From: Alistipes sp. UBA936
Lineage (GTDB): Bacteria > Bacteroidota > Bacteroidia > Bacteroidales > Rikenellaceae
Length of the DNA stretch: 12,835 nucleotides
Direction: 5' to 3'
Assembly (NCBI GenBank): GCA_002293505.1
Contig: DBDI01000023.1
Location: 1 to 12,835 of the forward strand
The notes under the pieces are model-generated. The model was not told where the DNA came from. It was given only the letters and a program-made list of their open reading frames with translations, and searched no databases. Shown in pieces: positions 5,798 to 11,857 of the stretch (its first letter is position 1; every line of letters begins with the position of its first letter). The translations under genes and the position numbers were made by a program.

Positions 5798-7426
5798 CTA
5801 CATCATACCCATTCCGCCTCCGGGAGGCATCATCGGAGCGGGTGTGTCCTCCTTCTTGTCGGCAAGGACGCATTCGGTGGTGAGGAACATCGACGCGATC
5901 GAAGCGGCGTTCTCCAGAGCAACGCGAGCAACCTTGGTGGGGTCGATGATACCGGCTGCGAACAGATCCTCGTAACGGTCGCTACGGGCATTGTAACCGA
6001 ACGAACCCTTACCCTCGCGAACCTTGTTGACAACCACGGAGCCCTCGCCACCGGCATTGGCAACGATCTGGCGCAGAGGCTCTTCTATGGCGCGGCGGAC
6101 GATGGCGATACCGGTGGTTTCGTCTTCGTTGTCGCCTTTCATTTTTTCGAGAGCGTCGGCAGCGCGAATGTAAGCAACACCGCCGCCAGGGATGATACCC
6201 TCCTCGACGGCAGCGCGAGTAGCGGCCAGAGCGTCGTCCACGCGGTCTTTCTTCTCCTTCATCTCGACCTCGGTCACAGCGCCAACGTAAAGAACGGCAA
6301 CCCCACCGGCCAGTTTCGCAAGGCGTTCCTGGAGCTTTTCGCGGTCGTAATCGCTGGTGGTCTGCTCGATCTGCTTACGGATTTGGGCGATGCGGGCGTC
6401 GATGGCAGCCTTCTTACCGCCGCCGTTAACGACCGTGGTGTTCTCCTTGTTGATGGCCACCTTGTCGGCCGTACCGAGCTGGTCGAGAGTCGCCTGGTCG
6501 AGCACGAAGCCGGTGTCCTCGGAGATGACGGTACCGCCCGTGAGAACGGCAATGTCCTGCAACATCTCCTTACGGCGGTCGCCGAAGCCCGGAGCCTTGA
6601 CGGCAGCGATCTTCAGAGTGCCGCGCAGTTTATTGACAACCATAGTCGCAAGAGCCTCGCCGTCGACATCTTCGGCGATGATAACCAGAGCGCGGCCCTG
6701 CTGAGCGATAGGCTCGAGCACGCCCATAATCTCCTTCAGGGTCGAGATCTTCTTATCGGTAATCAGGATATAGGGTTTCTCCATCACAGCCTCCATCTTC
6801 TCGGAGTCGGTCATAAAGTAAGCCGAGATGTAGCCACGGTCGAACTGCATACCCTCCACAACGTCGACGTAAGTGTCGGTACCTTTGGCCTCTTCGACGG
6901 TGATCACACCCTCCTTGGAGACCTTACCCATAGCCTCGGCGATCAGGGCGCCGATAGCCTCGTCGTTGTTAGCCGAACTCGTAGCCACCTGTTTGATCTT
7001 CTCCATATCGCCGCCGACCTTCTTACTCTGTTTGGCGAGCGACTCGACGACACTCTTGACAGCCTTGTCGATACCACGTTTGAGGTCCATCGGGTTAGCC
7101 CCGGCGGTGACGTTCTTGATACCCACGCCGATGATCGACTGAGCCAAAACGGTCGCGGTTGTGGTACCGTCCCCGGCGTCGTCGTTCGTGCGAGAAGCTA
7201 CTTCTTTAACCATCTGGGCACCCATATTGGCGAACTGGCACTCCAACTCGATCTCCTTGGCAACGGTCACGCCATCCTTGGTGATCTGCGGTGCGCCGTA
7301 CTTCTTGTCGATGATCACGTTGCGACCCTTCGGGCCGAGTGTCACCTTGACAGCATTGCTGAGCGCGTCGACACCCTCCTTGAGAAGTTCGCGCGCCTCG
7401 GTGTTATATTTAATCTCTTTTGCCAT
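5798..7426 (-). CDS. groEL: GroEL, 60-kDa chaperonin
   Basis: Large subunit of the cytosolic chaperonin, forming double heptameric rings that fold proteins with GroES and ATP. The 542-aa product shows the full family pattern: VTLGPKGRNVIID (ATP site), DGVTVAKEIELE, NDDAGDGTTTATVLAQ, the apical-domain region EDVDGEALATMVVNKLRGTL, AAVEEGIIPGGGVA, and the flexible C-terminal GGGMGMM tail. Length and ends are normal. It starts 15 bp after the groES stop and shares the promoter upstream of groES. The transcript ends at the terminator at 5714-5739. A 651-aa open frame on the opposite strand is a codon-bias shadow. Confidence 0.99.
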   Translation of the reverse strand: MAKEIKYNTEARELLKEGVDALSNAVKVTLGPKGRNVIIDKKYGAPQITKDGVTVAKEIELECQFANMGAQMVKEVASRTNDDAGDGTTTATVLAQSIIGVGIKNVTAGANPMDLKRGIDKAVKSVVESLAKQSKKVGGDMEKIKQVATSSANNDEAIGALIAEAMGKVSKEGVITVEEAKGTDTYVDVVEGMQFDRGYISAYFMTDSEKMEAVMEKPYILITDKKISTLKEIMGVLEPIAQQGRALVIIAEDVDGEALATMVVNKLRGTLKIAAVKAPGFGDRRKEMLQDIAVLTGGTVISEDTGFVLDQATLDQLGTADKVAINKENTTVVNGGGKKAAIDARIAQIRKQIEQTTSDYDREKLQERLAKLAGGVAVLYVGAVTEVEMKEKKDRVDDALAATRAAVEEGIIPGGGVAYIRAADALEKMKGDNEDETTGIAIVRRAIEEPLRQIVANAGGEGSVVVNKVREGKGSFGYNARSDRYEDLFAAGIIDPTKVARVALENAASIASMFLTTECVLADKKEDTPAPMMPPGGGMGMM

Positions 7427-7441
7427 AGCTTGTCGTTTTCC

Positions 7442-7714
7442 TTATCCGATTATTGCGAAAATATCGCTCTGTTTCATAATGATATACGTATCACCCTCGT
7501 GGGTGATTTCGGTGCCGGCGTACTTACCGTAGAGCACTTTGTCGCCCGCTTTGACCTCCATTTTGATCTCCTCGGTTCCGGGCCCGGCAGCCACAACGGT
7601 TCCGGCGAGCGGTTTTTCCTTAGCAGTTTCGGGGATGAACAGGCCCCCCGCGGTCTTCTCTTCGGCCGGATTGGGCTTGATGAGCACCCTGTCGGCCAAT
7701 GGTTTGATTTTCAT
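7442..7714 (-). CDS. groES: GroES, 10-kDa co-chaperonin
   Basis: Heptameric lid of the GroEL chamber. The 90 aa begin MKIKPLADRVLIKP and contain the mobile-loop region EEKTAGGLFIPETAKEKP and the closing GDKVLYGKYAGTEI segment, all typical. I chose ATG 7714 rather than the upstream in-frame start at 7768, because family members begin at this MKI and the extra 18 residues (Thr/Asn/Pro-rich) fall in the promoter-leader region. It is the first gene of the groES-groEL operon. No CIRCE repeat is present upstream; a sigma-54-like promoter and two phased repeats are there instead. Confidence 0.98.
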   Translation of the reverse strand: MKIKPLADRVLIKPNPAEEKTAGGLFIPETAKEKPLAGTVVAAGPGTEEIKMEVKAGDKVLYGKYAGTEITHEGDTYIIMKQSDIFAIIG

Positions 7715-7768
7715 AGTTTGTGTTGGTAAATTATTAGGGTTTTTAGTCGTTTTCGGTGCGGCGTACAT

Positions 7769-7784
7769 ACAACGAACGTGCCAA
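7769..7784 (-). promoter_or_regulatory. Sigma-54-like -24/-12 promoter upstream of groESL
   Basis: The minus strand reads TTGGCACG (7784-7777), 4 nt, TTGT (7772-7769). The -24 half is an exact match to TTGGCACG. The GG-to-G spacing of 12 positions is what sigma-54 requires. The -12 element has GT instead of GC. A start near 7757 would give a leader of about 43 nt before groES. No TAnnTTTG element is seen here. Confidence 0.5.
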
Positions 7785-7795
7785 ACGCGATATTG

Positions 7796-7829
7796 TGTCG
7801 TTTTGGCAGGCGGAACTGACGTTTTGGCG
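7796..7829. promoter_or_regulatory. Two 13-bp direct repeats, 21 bp apart, upstream of groESL
   Basis: TGTCGTTTTGGCA (7796-7808) and TGACGTTTTGGCG (7817-7829) match at 11 of 13 positions, and each is a loose inverted repeat (TGnC...GGCA). The 21-bp offset places both on the same face of the DNA helix. They lie just upstream of the sigma-54-like element, where an enhancer-binding protein or heat-shock regulator could sit. Confidence 0.55.
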
Positions 7830-7846
7830 GAATGTGTGCGAGAATA

Positions 7847-8749
7847 CTATTTCTTCTCTGGATTACCTGGCACCGAATTCTGAGTACTTCTCTCACTACT
7901 ACTTCTGGCTCCTTCGACCAAAATCTTTACAGTCGGCTCGATCAGGCCCGTTTTCACGTCGTCCCGATATGTGTTCCAGTTCACCAGATCCCTCTCCGCC
8001 TTGATCACCCGCGGATTACTCTCGACGACACTCACCGTCATCCCGAGCAGGAATGCCTTCTGGGGGAGGATCAGTATGTTGGTTCGGTACTTCAGACCCT
8101 CGCTGAGGCACAAACACGACTTGTCGTCACCTCCGACCGAGTGAATGGTGATCGGAGTGACCTCCAACATACGTTGTTCGCCCTGCATCTTTTCGCCATC
8201 CGGGGGCAGATAAATAATTGGCGAAATTGAAATAGTGAGGTCTATGCGGTCGCCTTCCTTGACCTTGGCCGAGGCGTAGTTCATAGTAACCCCGTCAACA
8301 TAATAGACGAAATGATTTTCGTTAGAGTCGACAACCTTCTTTTTGAACTTAATCTCCAGGGCCGTCTCTTCATTATTGCCTAAGATCACCGTACGTCGGA
8401 ACGTAAAATCGGGCATCCCTGCCGCATCAGTGAATATATTACTTTGAAACCGTGTGTGTTCCGCCTTGAACTTCGCAACCCGTTTGGCAAGCATACCATC
8501 AATCCACTTGAACCCCATATTGACCGCCGTAGGAAGAAACGAAGTAACACCTCCTAATGCCGACTCAGCTTGACCTCTCGATGGGTTGTCTTTCACTGGT
8601 TTTTGAGGATCGGGCTTCGTGAAGCAGATGTCAATCTCCTCCGAAAAATACTTCTTTTTGCTGCCGTCAGGCATACTGTAAACCACCTTTTGTGCCCCTG
8701 CGTTGAGTGCCATAATACACAAAATTAATGTTAGTACTGTCTTTTTCAT
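7847..8749 (-). CDS. Secreted protein of unknown function, partner of the V8-like protease gene
   Basis: Not recognised as any named family. The 300-aa product has a type I signal peptide (MKKTVLTLILCIMALNAGAQ, cleavage probably after AGA), so it should reach the periplasm or beyond. The mature part has a Gly/hydrophobic stretch around residues 60-90, followed by a mainly beta-looking, Lys/Asp/Glu-rich region (TALEIKFKKKVVDSNENHF, then GDRIDLTISISPIIYLPPDG). Two close cysteines (SCLCLSEG) fall near residue 220, and the polar tail is Ser-rich. ATG 8749 was chosen because it begins the signal peptide; the ORF extends 9 codons further. It starts 11 bp after the protease stop, so the two genes form a tight operon. 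No terminator is seen after its stop, so read-through toward groES is possible. Confidence 0.8.
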   Translation of the reverse strand: MKKTVLTLILCIMALNAGAQKVVYSMPDGSKKKYFSEEIDICFTKPDPQKPVKDNPSRGQAESALGGVTSFLPTAVNMGFKWIDGMLAKRVAKFKAEHTRFQSNIFTDAAGMPDFTFRRTVILGNNEETALEIKFKKKVVDSNENHFVYYVDGVTMNYASAKVKEGDRIDLTISISPIIYLPPDGEKMQGEQRMLEVTPITIHSVGGDDKSCLCLSEGLKYRTNILILPQKAFLLGMTVSVVESNPRVIKAERDLVNWNTYRDDVKTGLIEPTVKILVEGARSSSERSTQNSVPGNPEKK

Positions 8750-8760
8750 AGAGCGTATAG

Positions 8761-9507
8761 TTATGTTTGTGACCATTCGTACAAGTGTTCCATAACCGAT
8801 TCATTCAAAAGAATAGCGCGATTCTGGGTTCCATCTTCGAGGAAATAGTGATGAATGCCAACCACATAGCGTTGTTTACCCTCTTCGACGAAAACGGGGC
8901 TGCCACTATGTCCGGGCATCGTGTCCAAAGTGTCGGCGTAATATAGAAAACGGTCATCGTAACTGCGGATCCGACCCGTCGAGAACCGCTGGTGACCCTC
9001 CTTGTAAGGTTTCGCGCCCCTCCTCTCTTCCTGAGCCACGGGATATCCGGCCAGTTCGACATCGACATCGGAGGGTTCGTGAATTTTGTAACCGAAATAC
9101 CTTTTCTTGATATTCGTAAACAGCGTGTCATCGGGCAAAATTATGGCACCGAAGTCGTACTGCCAGCCTTTGCCCAGTCGCCATTCTTTTGTCCACAGGA
9201 AGTCGTCAGTATACTGCCGACCATACGGCTCCGATCTACCTTTCGCGCCAGGAATCACAGCGATATTTTGAGCTTGGCCGCCATTGTAGACGTTATGAGC
9301 GGCGGTGATCACGCAGTGAGGAGAGATGAAAAAACCTGTACCCCAGTCCGTTTGGTTGCTCGCGGTTTTGATTTCCAGGCGGGCGATACAACAGTAGGGG
9401 TATTCGCTGGTGTCCGTGACCTCACAACTGTTGTCTTCGCCGATTATCCCTTTTGATTTACATCCACCTGAATTGGCAAGATGGATTAAGTCGCTGAGTT
9501 TGCTCAT
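8761..9507 (-). CDS. Trypsin-fold serine protease, V8/glutamyl-endopeptidase-like, without signal peptide
   Basis: A 248-aa chymotrypsin-fold protease. The triad is visible: H71 in VITAAHNVY, D118 in YDFGAIIL and S201 in TMPGHSGSPVF. The last two motifs resemble the V8/glutamyl-endopeptidase branch of family S1; cleavage specificity cannot be read from the sequence. An oxyanion-site GxSG and the preceding WGTGFFIS strand are intact, so it is probably active. The N-terminus (MSKLSDLIHLANSGG...) is not a signal peptide and is followed by four cysteines (C16, C28, C39, C40). The enzyme may therefore act in the cytoplasm or use another export route. ATG 9507 was chosen; an upstream extension to 9573 would run through terminator sequence. 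It heads a two-gene unit with the secreted protein. Confidence 0.88.
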   Translation of the reverse strand: MSKLSDLIHLANSGGCKSKGIIGEDNSCEVTDTSEYPYCCIARLEIKTASNQTDWGTGFFISPHCVITAAHNVYNGGQAQNIAVIPGAKGRSEPYGRQYTDDFLWTKEWRLGKGWQYDFGAIILPDDTLFTNIKKRYFGYKIHEPSDVDVELAGYPVAQEERRGAKPYKEGHQRFSTGRIRSYDDRFLYYADTLDTMPGHSGSPVFVEEGKQRYVVGIHHYFLEDGTQNRAILLNESVMEHLYEWSQT

Positions 9508-9538
9508 TGCGGTTAGTGTTTTGGCGGGGAACACCCAC

Positions 9539-9565
9539 AAAAATCGCGCCGGGGATGAGGCGCGA
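9539..9565 (-). terminator. Second tandem terminator before the protease gene
   Basis: On the minus strand TCGCGCC (9565-9559), an 8-nt loop and GGCGCGA (9550-9544) form a 7-bp GC-rich stem followed by TTTTTG. It lies 31 bp before the protease ATG and 6 bp after the first terminator. It could also act as an attenuator of the protease operon. Confidence 0.65.
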
Positions 9566-9571
9566 AAACAC

Positions 9572-9599
9572 AAAAAAGACCCCCGGTCAGGGATCTTTT
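9572..9599 (-). terminator. Terminator of the tRNA-His/rpsT unit
   Basis: On the minus strand AAAAGATCCC pairs with GGGTCTTTT (10 bp with one G-U) around a short loop, followed by TTTTTTG. The G-U pair would be a C-A mismatch in plus-strand RNA, so it serves minus-strand transcripts. It is about 100 bp past tRNA-His. Confidence 0.75.
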
Positions 9600-9614
9600 C
9601 TATTCACTTTTACA

Positions 9615-9699
9615 GGCCTCTGTTCCGGCCTCTAATATTTCCGGCCTCGCTTGCTCCGGCCCTCCTGTTTTCTTCGGGCCCTTGCTTTTGCTCGGCCCC
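9615..9699. repeat. Degenerate GGCC repeat array
   Basis: GGCC recurs at 9615, 9627, 9643, 9658, 9677 and 9694 (steps of 12, 16, 15, 19 and 17 bp). The units follow the pattern GGCCYC plus a pyrimidine-rich tract ending in CC or CG. It has no coding potential. It lies between the tRNA-His 3' end and its terminator. Confidence 0.5.
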
Positions 9700-9701
9700 C
9701 G

Positions 9702-9776
<75 letters not shown>

Positions 9777-9837
9777 ATCTAAATGCAGCGCCCCCCCCTC
9801 CTGAAACGGCCCTCCTCACTCTCGCCCCGATGGCGGC

Positions 9838-10089
9838 TTACAGCGCGTTGACGTGCAACTGCAAGGAGCTCTTCAGGTTTCCGGCTTTGTTCTTGTGGAT
9901 GACGTTCGAGCCGGCCAGTTTGTCGAGCATTGCGGTCACCTTGGGCAGCAGCGCTTCGGCGGCGGCTTTGTCGGTTGTGTTGCGCAGCGCCTTGACGGCA
10001 TTGCGGGTTGTTTTGTGATAGTAGCGGTTCCTCAATCGCCTCGTGGCGATCTGGCGGATCCTTTTCAGTGATGACTTGTGGTTTGCCAT
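9838..10089 (-). CDS. rpsT: Ribosomal protein S20
   Basis: An 83-aa, very basic, helical primary-binding protein of the 30S subunit. It starts MANHKSSLKRIRQIATRRLRNRYYHKTTRNAVKALR, the standard S20 N-terminus that contacts 16S rRNA, and ends in GNLKSSLQLHVNAL. Length is normal (83-88 aa). It lies between tRNA-Glu (upstream) and tRNA-His (downstream) on the same strand, with no TAnnTTTG element of its own, so it is probably part of a tRNA-Glu/rpsT/tRNA-His transcript. A GC-rich hairpin at 10119-10144 lies in its leader. Confidence 0.97.
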   Translation of the reverse strand: MANHKSSLKRIRQIATRRLRNRYYHKTTRNAVKALRNTTDKAAAEALLPKVTAMLDKLAGSNVIHKNKAGNLKSSLQLHVNAL

Positions 10090-10118
10090 TTCTATTTCGT
10101 TAGCTTTATTTCAGTATA

Positions 10119-10144
10119 ACAGGGGCCACTGACGCGGCCCCTGT
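10119..10144 (-). terminator. GC-rich hairpin between tRNA-Glu and rpsT (partial terminator or processing site)
   Basis: ACAGGGGCC (10144-10136 on the minus strand) pairs perfectly with GGCCCCTGT (10127-10119), a 9-bp stem with an 8-nt loop. Its first base is the tRNA discriminator A73. What follows is TATACTGAAAT, not a T-run, so full intrinsic termination is doubtful. It may instead mark tRNA 3' processing or tune rpsT expression. Confidence 0.5.
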
Positions 10145-10215
10145 AGCCCATAGGAGAATCGAACTCCTCTTTCAAGAATGAAAATCTTGCGTCCTAACCG
10201 ATAGACGAATGGGCC
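10144..10215 (-). tRNA. tRNA-Glu(TTC)
   Basis: The minus-strand cloverleaf has acceptor GGCCCAT/ATGGGCT (first pair G-U), D-arm GTCT...GGAC, anticodon arm CAAGA-TTTTCAT-TCTTG with anticodon TTC, a 4-nt variable loop, T-arm AGGAG-TTCGATT-CTCCT and discriminator A at 10144. The sequence after it is CAGG, so CCA is not encoded. A full-consensus promoter lies 13 bp upstream. Confidence 0.96.
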
Positions 10216-10228
10216 GGTTTTGGAGGGA

Positions 10229-10260
10229 CAAAGATAGATATAAAATTTGTTCCCGCCAAA
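10229..10260 (-). promoter_or_regulatory. Full Bacteroidetes promoter for tRNA-Glu (TTTG-N20-TATCTTTG)
   Basis: On the minus strand TTTG (10260-10257), a 20-bp AT-rich spacer and TATCTTTG (10236-10229) match the phylum's -33/-7 consensus. The -7 element ends 13 bp before the tRNA 5' end. It is the best promoter in the window and probably drives tRNA-Glu, rpsT and tRNA-His. Confidence 0.78.
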
Positions 10261-10268
10261 AAAATCGG

Positions 10269-10892
10269 TTATAATTCCACTTTTTTGTCCGCAAACCGCT
10301 CCACAAGGTCGAGTTCGTGGCTCGAAAAGACGATGGTTTTGCTCCTCTCGTGCGCCAGCTCGGCCAGTAGCGCCACCACTTCTCGTCGGGCGTGATAGTC
10401 CAGAAAGGCGGTCGGTTCGTCGAGCACAATCACCGGCGTATCCTGCGCCAGCGCCCGCGCGATCATCACCCGTTGGGCCTCGCCGTCGCTGAGCGTGTCG
10501 ACGAGTGCGGAGGCAAAGGCGTTCATCCCGACCGTCGTAATCGCCTCATTCACAATAGCCTTATCTTCCGGCCCGAGGCAGCCTGTCCAGCCGGTGTATG
10601 GCGTACGACCCAAAGCCACAAGGTCGCGCACACGCAGGCCCAGCACGCGGATATGCTCGGTGGAGACGAATGCAACCAGACGCGAAAGGTCGGCCGCATC
10701 ATCGCCGTTTTCACGAAAAATCACCTCCCCAGAAAGCGGCGCAGCGAGCCCGGCAACCACCCGCAGCAGAGTGCTTTTCCCTGCGCCGTTGCGGCCGACA
10801 ACCGCGGTCAACGTCCCGACAGCGAACTCCGCACAAAGGCCCGAAGCCAACACCCGGGCTCCGTAACCGATCGTGATGTCGCGCAAAGTCAC
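10269..10892 (-). CDS. ABC transporter ATP-binding protein, FecE/BtuD type (short)
   Basis: ATPase of a binding-protein-dependent importer for an iron complex, heme or cobalamin. The start is probably GTG 10892, whose GTGA overlaps the permease stop; GTG 10895 is also possible. The product is about 207 aa. Motifs: Walker A GRNGAGKST (about 33-41), signature LSDGEAQR (D for the usual second-position G), Walker B VIVLDEPTAFLD and H-loop SSHE. The usual Q-loop glutamine is absent; the equivalent region reads FVSTEHI. The protein stops about 15 residues after the H-loop (FADKKVEL), tens of residues shorter than the usual family length of about 250, beside an A6 run. The other -1/+1 frames there give no transporter-like continuation, so I treat it as complete. 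tRNA-Glu's promoter begins 8 bp past its stop. Confidence 0.9.
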   Translation of the reverse strand: MTLRDITIGYGARVLASGLCAEFAVGTLTAVVGRNGAGKSTLLRVVAGLAAPLSGEVIFRENGDDAADLSRLVAFVSTEHIRVLGLRVRDLVALGRTPYTGWTGCLGPEDKAIVNEAITTVGMNAFASALVDTLSDGEAQRVMIARALAQDTPVIVLDEPTAFLDYHARREVVALLAELAHERSKTIVFSSHELDLVERFADKKVEL

Positions 10893-11857
10893 CACGCCCG
10901 GCGCCCTCCGCGCACCACGACCAAAATTATCACGGGAATCCCGACAAGGGCGGTTATAGTATTGATAGGCAGCGGAGTAGATCCGACTGTACTCGACACA
11001 ACGTCGCACGCCAACATCACCGCCGCCCCGAGTATCATCGACGCGGGCATCAACACGCGGTGGGTCGCCTCCCGGGTGATCATTCTCGCGACGTGAGGCA
11101 CGGCAAGGCCAAGGAACCCGATCGGACCGCAAAAAGCAGTCAGAGTACCTGCCAACAGCGTCGTGTTGACAAAAACCAGAACGCGAACCGTCCCGACGTG
11201 AATCCCCATAGTCCGGGCGTAAGTCTCGCCCAACAGCAATGCGTCCAGTGGTTTAACCAGCGCCAACGACCCGGCCAACCCGACCGCGACAACAGGCCCG
11301 AGGAGAGCCAACTCCGGCAAGGTGACACCACCGAGCGACCCCATCGTCCAGATAACGAACGACTTGAGTGCCCCCTCGCCGCTGAAGTACTGCAACACCT
11401 CGACCAACGCCCCGGCAACGCTACCGAGCATCATACCGATGATCAGGACGGCCAAAATGTCGCGAATCCGCTGACTGACAACCATCACGACGAGGAAGAT
11501 CGCCCCGGCACCGATCCAGGCAGCGCCGACAATACCAACGCTATGCAACCAACCGCCAGCAGCCCCGACAAGAGGTGCCCCGAGAAGAAACAGAGCCACG
11601 CCAAGGCTCGCGCCGGAGCTGATACCCAACACGTAAGGCCCGGCAAGAGGGTTACGAAACAGAGTCTGCATCTGCAATCCGCTCGCCCCGAGCCCCGCCC
11701 CGGCCAAAACCGCAACAACAGCCTTAGGCAGGCGAAACCGCGAAACGATGAATCCAGCCGCGTCGCCCAATTCGCTCAGACGGACGGACCCGACCAGGAG
11801 GTCGAGAACGAACAGCACAACGACGGCGAGCCCGGCCAAAAGAAAAAGTCGTTTCAC
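10889..11857 (-). CDS. ABC transporter permease, FecCD/BtuC family
   Basis: Inner-membrane permease subunit of the same importer. The 322 aa contain about nine to ten hydrophobic segments starting at residue 4 (LFLLAGLAVVVLFVLDLLVG). Family hallmarks include RLPKAVVAVLAGAGLGASGLQMQTLFRNPLAGPYVLGISSGASLG (about 43-87) and a later GPIGFLGLAVPHVARMI, followed by the coupling-region helices; the C-terminal PINTITALVGIPVIILVVVRGGRRAW is typical. Length is normal (about 320-350). The start is GTG 11857; its GTGA overlaps the binding-protein stop, and its own stop overlaps the ATPase start the same way, giving a tightly coupled three-gene operon. The substrate cannot be decided from the permease; cobalamin, heme or an iron chelate are the family's usual ones. 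Confidence 0.96.
   Translation of the reverse strand: MKRLFLLAGLAVVVLFVLDLLVGSVRLSELGDAAGFIVSRFRLPKAVVAVLAGAGLGASGLQMQTLFRNPLAGPYVLGISSGASLGVALFLLGAPLVGAAGGWLHSVGIVGAAWIGAGAIFLVVMVVSQRIRDILAVLIIGMMLGSVAGALVEVLQYFSGEGALKSFVIWTMGSLGGVTLPELALLGPVVAVGLAGSLALVKPLDALLLGETYARTMGIHVGTVRVLVFVNTTLLAGTLTAFCGPIGFLGLAVPHVARMITREATHRVLMPASMILGAAVMLACDVVSSTVGSTPLPINTITALVGIPVIILVVVRGGRRAW

Noticed and set aside
5774..7729. A 651-aa open frame on the plus strand opposite groEL and groES
   Set aside because: It mirrors the highly biased codons of groEL on the other strand. Its translation is a His/Leu/Asp-rich sequence with no recognisable domain, and no promoter precedes it.
7715..7768. An 18-residue longer GroES
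   Set aside because: The extension covers the predicted promoter/leader, and no GroES relative I know of begins this way.
7715..7846. CIRCE (HrcA) operator upstream of groES
   Set aside because: No TTAGCACTC/GAGTGCTAA inverted repeat is present.
9508..9573. Upstream start of the serine protease giving a 270-aa product
   Set aside because: It would start in the T-tract of a terminator and run through the second terminator hairpin; the added residues do not make a signal peptide.
10172..10429. Frameshifted continuation of the ABC ATPase across the A6 run
   Set aside because: The alternative frame yields no ABC C-terminal pattern and runs into tRNA-Glu, so a simple frameshift does not explain the short C-terminus.
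10893..11132. N-terminal extension of the ABC ATPase to an 287-aa ORF
   Set aside because: The added 80 residues are out-of-frame permease sequence. The GTG overlapping the permease stop is the natural start.
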